Shown piece by piece: positions 55,286-64,000 of a stretch of 64,000 nucleotides of DNA (position 1 is the stretch's first letter; each line of letters begins with the position of its first letter). The notes under the pieces were generated by a model, which was not told where the DNA came from, searched no databases, and saw nothing but the letters and a program-made list of their open reading frames with translations. The position numbers were made by a program, and so were the translations under genes. Source of the stretch: Sepioteuthis lessoniana (Eukaryota; Mollusca; Cephalopoda; Myopsida; Loliginidae); contig OY757915.1 in NCBI GenBank assembly GCA_963585895.1, positions 87,378,081 to 87,442,080 on the forward strand, written 5' to 3'.

Positions 55286-56114
55286 TAGTTGCAGTCTCCC
55301 CACACCTAGTGAACCTGGGGATCGACAATAAAGAGTCAACTATGAAAACTCTCGCGGTTTGTGCGAGAAACGTTCATATTGGGGTTGGATTACGATTTAG
55401 TGAACAATAAGATCTTTCTTTCATCAACTAAAAAAAAAAAAAATGGATAAATAAAAGCAAGAAATAAGACCATTCCACGTCTTCTTGAGTCAAGACCAGT
55501 CTAGAGGAAGGCTGAAACACTAATAAAGTGAGTGGTATTTGAACCACGAGTCTGACTTTTTCCCTTTCTATAAAACTCGTCTTGTCTTCATCGTCTTCGA
55601 GAACTTTCTTTTAAGACTCGGGGATGCAACAATTGGGTTATTAGAAATAAATAAATAAATACCAACAAAATAGTTCCTTTGGGAAACCATATACCGATTA
55701 AGTTATCACTCTTAGCAACAGTGCTAGGAGTCTTCAACTGACACTGTCTTCAGCTGCTCTATTAGGACTTGTTGCCTGTTCTCAGCAGTTCCCAAACGAC
55801 GATCACAGAGGGTTTTTTTTTCATTTTTTAGAACAGGAAATAGCTAATCTCGGATCAGATCGGGTAAGGTGTTTGAGTGTTAGGAGGGCTGTGGTACCAC
55901 AAGGATAGCCTGTATTAACTTGTTAAATATTTCTGTGGCTTTGTCTTTGAGTTTGAAACAGAATTTAATTGCATAAAGTTCACGATATTATTGCTCCATT
56001 TTTTTTTACACTTAATTCCACAGACAAGATGAAGTGTGTTTACTTAAGAATACGCAAACTGCAGAAAGGTGAGACTTCCTCAGAAAAAAAGTGGTATCCT
56101 GATTACGATACTAA
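55286..56114. other. Unassigned sequence
   Basis: No gene recognised. A TATAAAACTC motif near 55570 and a tandem AATA run near 55648 are present but do not support a call. Confidence 0.4.
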
Positions 56115-56814
56115 ACTGCATCTGGCGGTGAGGCTTCTGGGAGTGTAGAGTGCCCGTTTATTTCTATTACTCTCAGGTTCACACTGACTCAAAAGTTTCT
56201 TGGATATGACATTAAACAATCTGATGGTGATATTCCAGTGATGCTGGAGCTTTAGGGAATGCAGTGTATCTCTTCATTACCATCGCTCCCAGGTCCACTC
56301 TGGCCTGGAGTGGTAGCACCTGATAGGGTCTTATCCATATATAGCAACCCCTCTGCTCGGGCAGGATATAACACAAGGTCAATTTTTAAGCAGAGTTCAG
56401 CAGGTTTGAATTCAGAGTTTTCCTTCTCCTAGACTAGTTACGTCCCCAAGGCTGATGAACCCAGACTACCTTACTATTTACCCATAGCTGGTGGGAGAAT
56501 AATTGGATTCATACCTTTGCCGCGACCGGCCGACAAACCCTTGCCGCGACCTGCCGATAAACCTAAAACATATTAAATTACACGCCCGAGTTAGGACGAT
56601 TATATCCGAGTACGACCGGAACTGACTAAGCCCTTTTTTCTTGCTAACGACCTTGACATCTAGTTATAGCTAAAAGAAAAGGGAGAATTAAAATTAATAA
56701 CATTCACAAAACACTTCGGCCAAAAATTACCTGATAAGACTTGAACTAATAGTCGTCGCCAGCCTATAGCAGGTTAGGAAAATACTTTACGGCTACACTC
56801 ATTTTTTATCAAAG

Positions 56815-57176
56815 AATTTTATATCCACGCAGCTGGAGCTGTGTGTCACAGCACCTTCGAAGCGAGCGTTCTCTTGTGTCCTGTGGTGGGGCGCTCTCGA
56901 CCGGCTGTGGTTGCGTGCTGCACGGTTCGGTCGGGTGTGTTCCACCACTGGATTCATCACCTCTGGCCTCAGGGGGCCTTCCCCCCAGGCTTTAACCCTC
57001 TTCGGAGGGGTTGGGTTTATCGCCCGGCGCCTGAGGCGCCCCGAAAAGGGGAATGCCGACGGGGTCCGAGGCATTTTTGGAACTGCCTATCGCGTTGGGC
57101 TACGGCCCTGCGACAGGACCCACCTTAAAAACGGCCTTGTGCCATATTCGTACGTTGGTGGGACGTAGGATAAATA
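56815..57176 (+). mobile_element. LINE-G 3' end, 5'-truncated
   Basis: Contains GGGTTTATCGCCCGGCGCCT, the palindromic GGCGCCTGAGGCGCC motif and the terminal GGCCTTGTGCCATATTCG near 57133-57150, followed by GGATAAATAC. It is the best-preserved of three LINE-G ends here. The left boundary is approximate. Confidence 0.6.
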
Positions 57177-57574
57177 CAGCACGCTCCTAGCGAAGCTCAT
57201 TAAGGAGGAATCCTGCATTCTGTGCGGTCGCATTCACCTTAACTTCCGACGTTGATCCCACTTCTCGTGGTAGATCCCCTTTTTTTTTCCACCTACATAG
57301 GTATGCACAAAGGTCCTTTTTAGGACCATAAGAGCTCTCTGTCTGCGGGTCAGAGCATCTCTGACTGGTCAGTAATGATCAGTCGAAGTAGACGGCCAGG
57401 CGGCAAACACGAAGACGGATTCTAAGACCAACCGGTCTTAACTCTCAGTCGGTTCCGATAGTCCGATAAGCTGCGCAGCGCTAATGGCACGGTCCAGCCT
57501 TTAGCTACTCCTTCGCTATCTGCGCAGCGCTAAGATAACGCCCATCTTAGCCTCGGCCTTCTGGCCTGTCCGCT

Positions 57575-57905
57575 CGACAGCTCGGCTTTGACCCGACAAA
57601 GCCTTCGCTGCTGTCCGCTCGTCCGCACGGCTTTGACCCGACAAAGCCTTCGTTCCCGTCAGCTCGCCCGCACGGCTTCGACCCGACAAAGCTTTCGCTC
57701 TCGTCCGCTCGTTCGCACGGCTTTAACCCGACAAAGCCTTCGCTCTCGTCCGCTCGTTCGCACGGCTTTAACCCGACAAAGCCTTCGCTCTCGTCCGCTC
57801 GTTCGCACGGCTTTGACCCGACAAAGCCTTCGCTCTCGTCCGCTTGTCCGCACGGCTTTGAGACGACAAAGCCTTCACTCCCGTCCGATACGTCCGCACG
57901 GCTAG
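57575..57905. repeat. 45-bp tandem repeat array, about seven units
   Basis: The unit core is GACCCGACAAAGCCTTCGCT followed by CTCGTCCGCTCGTTCGCACG. Because 45 is a multiple of three, both strands stay open (for example a TRQSLRSRPLVRTAL repeat), but nothing suggests it is translated. It lies inside the LTR-like segment. Confidence 0.85.
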
Positions 57906-58915
57906 GGGGCCCAGCAAGGCCCTAGCCCTTCCTCGACCTCGAAGCTCTTGCAAGGTACAACGCAGTCCACGTAACGACTCGCTGTTACGGACGGTTCTAC
58001 CACTGCAACACCTGACTCACGTACGACCCGTTGTACGAGTCAACAACCCGATCGACACACCCTTGGTTAACCACAACATACCGTCACAACCAGGGATATC
58101 GATCTACCAACCTCGATCGACCATCTAGCTGTACCCAACGACCAGCACCGACCATCTAGCTGAACTCAACGACCCGACCGACCTCAGCTTACCAGCATCC
58201 AACATCTAGCTGTACTCAACGACTCGACCTACGCCAGCGACCCTCGTCGAACGCCCAACTGCGAACACATACAACCGCCACGGACATTTACATTCACGCT
58301 TGTAAATACGACGAAATAAATTGTCATTTGTAATTATCATTATCTCACCTTTGTTCCTTCATATTGCTTTGGCTGTTCTCATTCACATAAATTCATTTGC
58401 GGGGTCGACATACTTATAGGCCCCGCAACACCTTTTCCAAGGGTATTAGTGCTATGTGAAATGCAATCAGCCTCGTCCAGGATTTGAACTCGTATCGCTG
58501 TGTTTATTTCCTACGACGATAACCATTACACCACGGGCACTTTCCGATAGGGTCATATCTATGGGTCAACTGTTTCCCATTCAAACTGAGCGCAAGGAAA
58601 TGGCATGTTCTAAATTGAATTGTTTTAAAAAGAACTGTTTGATCATTTAACTGTGTGTAAATAAATGACTGATGTTTAATTGAAATGTTAGTGATACAAA
58701 GAAATACTTACAAATGCTATATTGAATTATTAGAAATAGAACTGTTTGATCATTTAACTGTGTGTAAACAAATGCTTGATGTTTAATTGAATTGTTAGTG
58801 AGCTCGGAACTATTTAACTTTCTTGACTTATGTTTACAAGTCATAGATATCTAATATATATATATGAATATACTGGATTTAGCATGAAATAACCTACAAT
58901 GGTTGATATGCCATA

Positions 58916-59302
58916 AACCCAAACTGACCTGCTGTGCTAGTACTTGCTAGGATTTCATCTATGGGACAAATTGATCAGTTCAAAAATTATCAGTAATTGA
59001 TTGGAACGTTTTAAGCTCTCAAACAATTTGAATTATTTGTATTAGATAGAAATATTTGATACCAAATAATTGTAGACAAATAAAAAATGTGCTATTCAAA
59101 AACAACAACAACAACAAAAAAAAGAAAATATAGTTGTCTAACATTTACAAATGAATTAAATTTCGGCATTAGATAAACCATTAAGAATTGATATACCGTT
59201 ATCATCTAAGATTACAGGTGAATCCGAATTTTAAGAGGGAACCATGAACTGAATATTTTTACACACATTCAGTGTCAATACTACTCAGCTGATTTCTAGC
59301 AA
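58916..59302. other. AT-rich sequence with S1-like scraps
   Basis: Weak S1 array similarity (GTATTAGATAGAAATATTTG) and a degenerate tail-like GAATTGATATACCGTTATC near 59185. Nothing else recognised. Confidence 0.4.
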
Positions 59303-59412
59303 GGTTTAGTTTGGTTTGGTTTTATGGCATATCAACCATTGTTGGTTATTTAATGCTAAATCCTGTTTTTACATATATATTAATATAAATGATCAAACAG
59401 TTCTATCTCTAA
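59303..59412 (-). mobile_element. S1 tail fragment, reverse orientation
   Basis: TTATGGCATATCAACCATTG and TTGGTTATTTAATGCTAAAT are the reverse complement of the S1 tail. It abuts the head of the next S1 copy. Confidence 0.65.
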
Positions 59413-60470
59413 CATTGCTCAGTCGGCTGGGGCTGTAGAATACACCGACTGCTTCTCTGCAGAGGGGTAAGACCCACCCCCAATGAGTGTCCTGGATATG
59501 ACAATAAACAATCTGATGGTGAGGTTCCAATAAGGCTGGGGCTTTGGGGGATACGGAGTACCCCTTTATTGCAATCATCCCATGTTCCCCCTGGCCCGGA
59601 GTGGTCGTACCCGATACGGGTCCTATCTGTGGGTCAAATAGAACTAAACCATGCTTCCTTCACAATACTGATTTTTGTATTTAACCTGCGTATTTATGCT
59701 GAACTGAATTGTTTAGAATAGAAGTGTTTTGACATTTAAACTGTGTACTTATACTAAACTGAATTGCTCGAAATAGAACTGTTTTGACGTCTAAACTATG
59801 TACTTATGCGAAACTGAATTATTTGAAATGAAACTGTTTTGACATTAACTCTGTGTATTGCCCAGTTTGCTGGGGCTGTAGAATACACTGACTGCACCTC
59901 TGAAGAGGGGTTAGACCCTCCCCCTAACGAGTGTCCTGATATGACACTAAACAATCTGATGGTGAGGTTCCAGTAATGCTGGGGCTTTAGGGAATACGGA
60001 GCACTCCTTCATTGCCATTGCTCCCAGGTCCACTCTAGCCAGGCGTGGTAACACCTGATAGGGCCCTGTCTATGGGTTAAATTGAACTAACGGCATACTT
60101 ATGCTAAACTGAATGGCGTGAAATAGAAATGTTTTTGACAATTAAACCGTACTTACTTTTAAACTACGTGCTTATGCTAAACTGAATTATTTGAAATGGA
60201 ACTGATTTTTAACATTGAAACTGTACTTATACTAAACTGAATAAGTTAAATGTCAAAACAGTTTTATATTAAACGTGTGTATACAAAATCTGTACTTATA
60301 CTAAACTGATTTAGCTGAATTAGAACTGTTTGAATAAACTGAATAGCTTTAAATAGAAATGTTTTTGACAATTAAACTGTGTACTCATTGAAATAGAACT
60401 GATTATTTGTATAAAAGTGGATTTGGCGTTAAATAACCAACAAAGGTTGATATGCCATAAAACCAAAACA
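59413..60470 (+). mobile_element. S1 two-headed copy, complete
   Basis: Head 1 starts TTGCTCAGTCGGCTGGGGCT, which matches a tRNA box A well (TGCTCAGTCGG). It is followed by array 1, head 2 at about 59862-60070, array 2 with about five units of roughly 54 bp, and the tail GGATTTGGCGTTAAATAACC...GATATGCCATAAAACC to 60465. At about 1.06 kb it is the clearest example of the full design. Confidence 0.75.
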
Positions 60471-60479
60471 ACCAACCAA

Positions 60480-60860
60480 CTATTTCTAACAATTTATTTT
60501 AGCATAAGTCAACAGAGTTAAATGGTTCCAAGTATTACTATTTTTCACTCGTGATTTAATTAAATATCAGTCATTTGTTTACACACAGTTCAATTTAGCA
60601 TTGGGCATTTATTTCCACCCAGCCAAAATGTCAAGCAGTTTGATCCATAGATAGTACCCTATCAGATGCTACCACTCAAAGTCAGAGTGGACCTGGGAGT
60701 GATAGCAGTGAAGGGGTACTCCACATTCCTCAAAGCTCTAACATAACTGGAGCCTCACCATCAGATTCTTTAATGTCATATCGAAGACAATCGTTGTAGG
60801 GGGGTTACCCCTCTGCAGAGATGCAGTCGGTGTATTCAACAACCCCAGCCGATTAGGCTA
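60480..60860 (-). mobile_element. S1 copy, reverse orientation
   Basis: Read on the minus strand it has a head from about 60855 (CTAATCGGCTGGGGTTGTTG) down to 60660, then one variant array. No tail is preserved, and it lies next to the previous S1. Confidence 0.65.
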
Positions 60861-61439
60861 TTCTAGTGAGGGTTGCCAGCCTGAAAAATACAGTGGACGA
60901 TCCAAGAATGATGCCTCCAATTTATTTCCACGGAAAGTACAACAGATACAGGGAGCGTAGTAATACCATTTGGTAGAACAAGTTTTCAGTTATAAAACAC
61001 GCGTTCTACATAGTCAACGTCATTTTGCCAAATACAGGGTATTTCAGCACAAAATGATACCATTTTGTTGTGTAATAACTTGACCAGTTCTCGTTCAAAT
61101 GATCTAAAATTATAACAGCATGTTTCAACATTTAAACAGTCTTTAGTTTCTAAATTTTGTTTGACTAATCACAATTTTGAGTTTAAAGATTTCAAAATGT
61201 TTGTGAATATATATAATAAACAACATTATTTTAGAGTTCAATTCTGTTTTCATGTCAGACCTCATTTTGCCAGACTGTCGCTTGGCTACTATATATAAGA
61301 AAGTGGGGAAAACAACCTCTTAAGAAGCAACTAAACAAAAAAAAAAAATGCTATTCCTTAACGGCGTAGAATAACTGAAGATGGGTTGAGAAGCCGTTTA
61401 AATAAATTCACTTCAATTCAATTGGCTTCAATTATTATA
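60861..61439. other. Unassigned, with a transposon-end-like sequence
   Basis: ACAGGGTATTTCAGCACAAA at about 61034 resembles the end of a Tc1/mariner-type element, but no matching opposite end was found. The remainder is AT-rich and unassigned. Confidence 0.3.
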
Positions 61440-61680
61440 AGAAATTCGGGCCATTGACCAAATTAGTAGAGTGTTCACTAATGGTCTGAGAGACAGTGGT
61501 TCAATGCCAGGTCGAGTCATGCAAAAGATAGCACTTGATGCCGCCTTGTTTAACACTTAGCATCATAAGGTAAGGATCAAAGGTAACGTAGAGCAATCCA
61601 GGGAATGGAGTAGCGCCCTCCCTTACACCTCGGTGTAGTAGCTATTGAAAATGGAGCCTTCGGGTCATCTTCGAAATGGA
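61440..61680 (+). mobile_element. SINE-4, tRNA-derived
   Basis: Box-A-like ATTAGTAGAGTG and box B GTGGTTCAATGCC are about 35 bases apart. A conserved-looking body follows (GGTCGAGTCATGCAAAAGAT, GCCGCCTTGTTTAACACT, CTCCCTTACACCTCGGTGTA). Only one copy is in the window, and its body is unrelated to SINE-2 and SINE-3. Confidence 0.55.
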
Positions 61681-61712
61681 AAAACTCTTCATCTGAATAC
61701 TTTGTTTTTATA

Positions 61713-61814
61713 TTCACACACACACACACACACGGATAGTGTACATAGACAACGATGCTTGGTAACTGTCCGATTCTCGCCTATTGGAACATCGGAACTT
61801 GGATATATATGATT

Positions 61815-61864
<50 letters not shown>
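61713..61864. repeat. (CA)n and (AT)n microsatellites
   Basis: A CA run at about 61716-61733 and a long AT run at about 61819-61864, directly upstream of SINE-3. Confidence 0.9.
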
Positions 61865-61865
<1 letters not shown>

Positions 61866-61868
<3 letters not shown>

Positions 61869-62100
61869 GGCGGGGGTATAATGGTTAAAGCGATGGACTG
61901 CGGAACCGTAGTAAGCGAGTTCGTTTTCCAGTCGCGCTATTACGTTCACTTTCGGGCAAATACCCTTGGGAAAAGTATGAACCCCCTTATCTTCCCAGCT
62001 ATGGGTTAAATAGTACCACTACTGTTCTTCTAGGAAAATGGCTTTGGCATTAAATCACCCTACAAAGGTTGATATGCCATTAAACAAAGAAACCAAACAG
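61866..62100 (+). mobile_element. SINE-3, second copy
   Basis: TATAATGGTTAAAGCGATGG (head lacking its first bases), box-B region GAGTTCGTTTTCCAG, a body nearly identical to the 54209 copy (CAAATACCCTTGGGAAAAGT), and a full tail GGCTTTGGCATTAAATCACC...GATATGCCATTAAAC. It inserted beside an AT microsatellite. Confidence 0.8.
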
Positions 62101-62508
62101 AACCTATAAACTAAAAACATTTTTTCACAGATATATTGTTCAAATGATGAAAATAATAAACATTAAAATATTAAAGATAACAGGAAGGGTCGTTTATTAG
62201 ATTTCTTTAAAAAAAAAGAAAGTAAAATCTAATTATTTACTGTATACGGCAAGGAGCCAAAATAGTGGGGGAGTCAGTAAGGATCGAACTCACAACATTC
62301 CAAATGGTGGCGTCACATAAAATTTAAATATGCACAAATAGTGATAATGCAAGAAGTATGGGACAAATACCAAAGGGTTTAACCTGTTTTGGTTATATTT
62401 TCTGTGTTTTTTTTAGCAGACGATAACCGACATTTTACTAGAGTCGGTTTTAATGTTTTTTTTATAGTGATTACAACTGTGATTAAAATCGGTTAGCTGC
62501 TTAAATTA

Positions 62509-62568
<60 letters not shown>

Positions 62569-62646
62569 TGTGTGTATGTGTGGAGAGGAGTGTTCAAAAT
62601 ACGTATGTAAAAAAAATATATAGAAAACAAATGCATCCAAATATAT
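62101..62646. other. AT-rich spacer with long (AT)n tract
   Basis: A TA run of about 55 bases lies at 62511-62566, followed by short GT runs. A GAACTCACAACATTCCAAAT box near 62287 is weakly tRNA-like only. Confidence 0.5.
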
Positions 62647-62860
62647 ACGAGGTGTGTTCAAAAGGTATCGAGACTGAAATGACCAATGAATAAAACATCA
62701 ATTTTCTTCAAAAATTCTTCCCTTAGCACTCAACATACTTATTCCAGTGAGTCTTCCATTAGTCGAAGCTCCTCTTTTGATCTGGTATGAAGATGCGCTG
62801 TCGAACTTCTGATGTCGTCTTTCATATCTTCAAAACTTATTCATGAGATTATTTTTCACT
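62647..62860 (-). pseudogene. Mariner (DD34D-type) transposase C-terminal remnant with one end
   Basis: GAGGTGTGTTCAAAAGGTAT at 62650 is a typical mariner terminal repeat. Reading inward on the minus strand, WKTHWNKYVE-like text (about 62735-62765), RKLMFYSLVISVSIPFEHTS and similar words match the end of mariner transposases. The N-terminal part and the other terminal repeat are missing. Confidence 0.55.
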
Positions 62861-63089
62861 TTTTAGAAACAAGAAGTCACACAATCTTGTATTTCGGTAA
62901 AAACTGTTGAACAAAAAGGATCAAGAATTTATAATAACTCATCCTGACCTCTAGAAAGTCATCCAAACATCCTGCTTTGATTATATAAGTTGCTAAGTTG
63001 TCTTCAATTAAGTTTTTAAAAATAAACGAAAATTTAAGGTTGGAAAACCCTTTTGGAATGTTCAAAAAAGAAAATAAAGATATACACCT

Positions 63090-63975
63090 AGATGGATGTG
63101 CCATTGTGTAATGATTATCGTCATAGGAACTGGATACGGTGACACGAGTTCAAATCCTCGACGAGACAGATTGCATTCAACATAGCACTCATACCTTAGT
63201 TTGGTTTGGTTTTATGGCATATCATCCATTGTTGGTTATTTAATGCCAAATCCTATTTTTACATATTTATTAAATATATGATTTGTAAAAATATATATGT
63301 AAAAAAAATATATGATTTGTAAAAACATTTTGTTTTCTTTTGTTTTCAAACAGTTAAAGGTCAAACAGTTTTATTTCTAACAATTCAATTTAGCATAAAT
63401 CAACCGAGTTAAATGGTTCCAAGTATTGCAACCTATCTCTAACAATTCAATTAAACATCAGTCATTTGTTTACACACAGTTAAATGGTCAAACTGTTCTA
63501 TTTTTAAAAATTCAATTTAGCATAAGTCATTTTTTGCACTCAATTTAAATGTGAAACAGTTCTATTTGACACAGAGATAGGACTCTGTCAAGTGCTATCA
63601 TTTTGGGTCAAAGTAGACCTGGGAGCGATGGCCATGAAGGAGTACTTTGCTTTCTCCAAAGCTCCAGCATTACTGGAGCCTCACCATCAGATTGTTTAAT
63701 GTCATATCTAGGATACTCGTTGAGGGAGTCTTACTCTTCTGCAGAGATGCAGTCAGTGTATTATACAGCCCCATCCGAATGGGCTGGCTAAAACCTTGGG
63801 AAAAGTATGAATCCAATGATTCTTTCTCCAGCTATGGGTAAATAGTAGGGCAGACTAGGTTCCTTAGTTAGGCAACTAGTCGAGAAGGAGGAAAACCCTG
63901 AATTCAAACTTGTTAAACTCTGCTTAAAAATTGACCTTGTGTCACATTCTGCTCTTGGGAGGGATGTGTAAATAC
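63090..63975 (+). mobile_element. SINE-2 split by a reverse S1
   Basis: The head half (63090-63197, with GAGTTCAAATCCTCGACGAG) and tail half (63790-63975) flank an S1 copy. ACCTT occurs at both junctions. As in the copy at 56335, the break lies in the internal palindrome around ACCCTTGGG. Confidence 0.75.
63198..63789 (-). mobile_element. S1 copy, reverse orientation, nested in SINE-2
   Basis: Read on the minus strand it has a head from about 63780 (CAGCCCATTCGGATGGGGCT), variant array units and the tail, whose complement TTATGGCATATCATCCATTG is near 63212. It is single-headed. Confidence 0.7.
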
Positions 63976-64000
63976 ATATACAACTTTCGTAATTGTTTCT

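Larger units (their letters stand above)
56518..58430 (+). mobile_element. Candidate solo LTR (LTR-retrotransposon fossil)
   Basis: A 1,913-bp segment (including a nested LINE piece) begins TGCCGCG and ends CGCAACA, with CCTT on both sides (56514-56517 and 58431-58434). TG...CA ends, a short direct duplication and an AATAAA signal near 58314 are what an LTR shows. It has no coding region, as expected of a solo LTR. The superfamily is unknown (Gypsy is possible). It is unusually GC-rich and carries a 45-bp tandem array. Another kind of non-coding insertion is not excluded. Confidence 0.45.
56335..58541 (-). mobile_element. SINE-2 split by an LTR-like insertion
   Basis: The 3' half (about 56335-56517) and the head half (58431-58541, including the GTGCCCGTGGTGTAATGG head read on the minus strand) are parts of one reverse-oriented SINE-2. 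The break lies within the internal palindrome ATACCCTTGGGAAAGGTAT. Confidence 0.8.
56115..58915 (+). mobile_element. S1 copy holding a four-level insertion nest
   Basis: S1 head text at 56115-56340 (two partial heads) is followed by a reverse SINE-2, and S1 resumes at 58542 (GATAGGGTCATATCTATGG) with its array and the tail near 58873-58913. The SINE-2 duplicated GATAGGGTC.TATC.AT of S1. Inside the SINE lies an LTR-like segment, and inside that a LINE-G 3' end. Confidence 0.75.

Noticed and set aside
55360-55700. LTR of another retrotransposon
   Set aside because: A TATAAAA motif and a few suggestive words are present, but no TG...CA ends, duplication or second copy was found.
57588-57905. 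Repetitive 105-residue protein (15-residue units)
   Set aside because: The frame is open only because the 45-bp unit is a multiple of three. The opposite strand is open too. No start context or neighbouring gene supports translation.

Overview
The window looks like intergenic DNA from an invertebrate metazoan. It is AT-rich, has long poly-T, (AT)n and (GT)n runs, carries tRNA-derived SINEs, and is packed with nested, decayed transposable elements. I found no convincing host gene, rRNA gene, intact tRNA gene or CRISPR array. No bacterial or phage gene organisation is visible. The phylum cannot be fixed from the sequence. Family names such as A, B, S1 and P are my own working labels, and identities and boundaries were judged by eye.

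Positions 1-1931 hold the 5' part of a broken Ty3/Gypsy fossil on the minus strand. Positions 1932-28655 are a pile of long LINEs. Two Tx1-like families (APE endonuclease, reverse transcriptase, zinc-knuckle ORF1) have two long copies each: A1 (-, 1932-8345), A2 (-, 15336-21915), B1 (-, 10156-15300) and B2 (+, 22441-28655). Pieces of an I/Nimb-like LINE with an RNase H domain flank them. Positions 28700-43340 hold more broken LINEs (B3, A3, two RTE pieces, one inverted LINE). These are riddled with copies of a non-autonomous repeat, S1.

S1 has an unusual design: a head with a tRNA box-A-like start, an array of about 54-bp units, often a second head and second array, then a 3' tail that can fold into a stem-loop. 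The same tail ends the I/Nimb-like LINE at about 29069-29108, which makes that LINE the likely source of the retrotransposition machinery. Two tRNA-derived SINEs are also present. SINE-2 is about 270-290 bp and has target-site duplications of 16 and 18 bp. SINE-3 shares the S1 tail.

Positions 43340-64000 are SINE- and S1-rich and hold the most unusual structures. (1) A 441-bp inverted-repeat element at 46418-46858 carries, on the minus strand, a tRNA-like Pol III promoter followed by a complete type I hammerhead ribozyme motif (CTGATGA, GAAA, GTC) and, on the plus strand, a decayed second hammerhead. (2) Two head-to-head 'snap-back' units at 49791-50648 and 53193-53743 are flanked by exact direct repeats of 10 and 12 bp, so each palindrome seems to have inserted as one unit. 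(3) A four-level insertion nest lies at 56115-58915. An internally deleted DD37D (maT-like) mariner with both terminal inverted repeats lies at 51408-52230.
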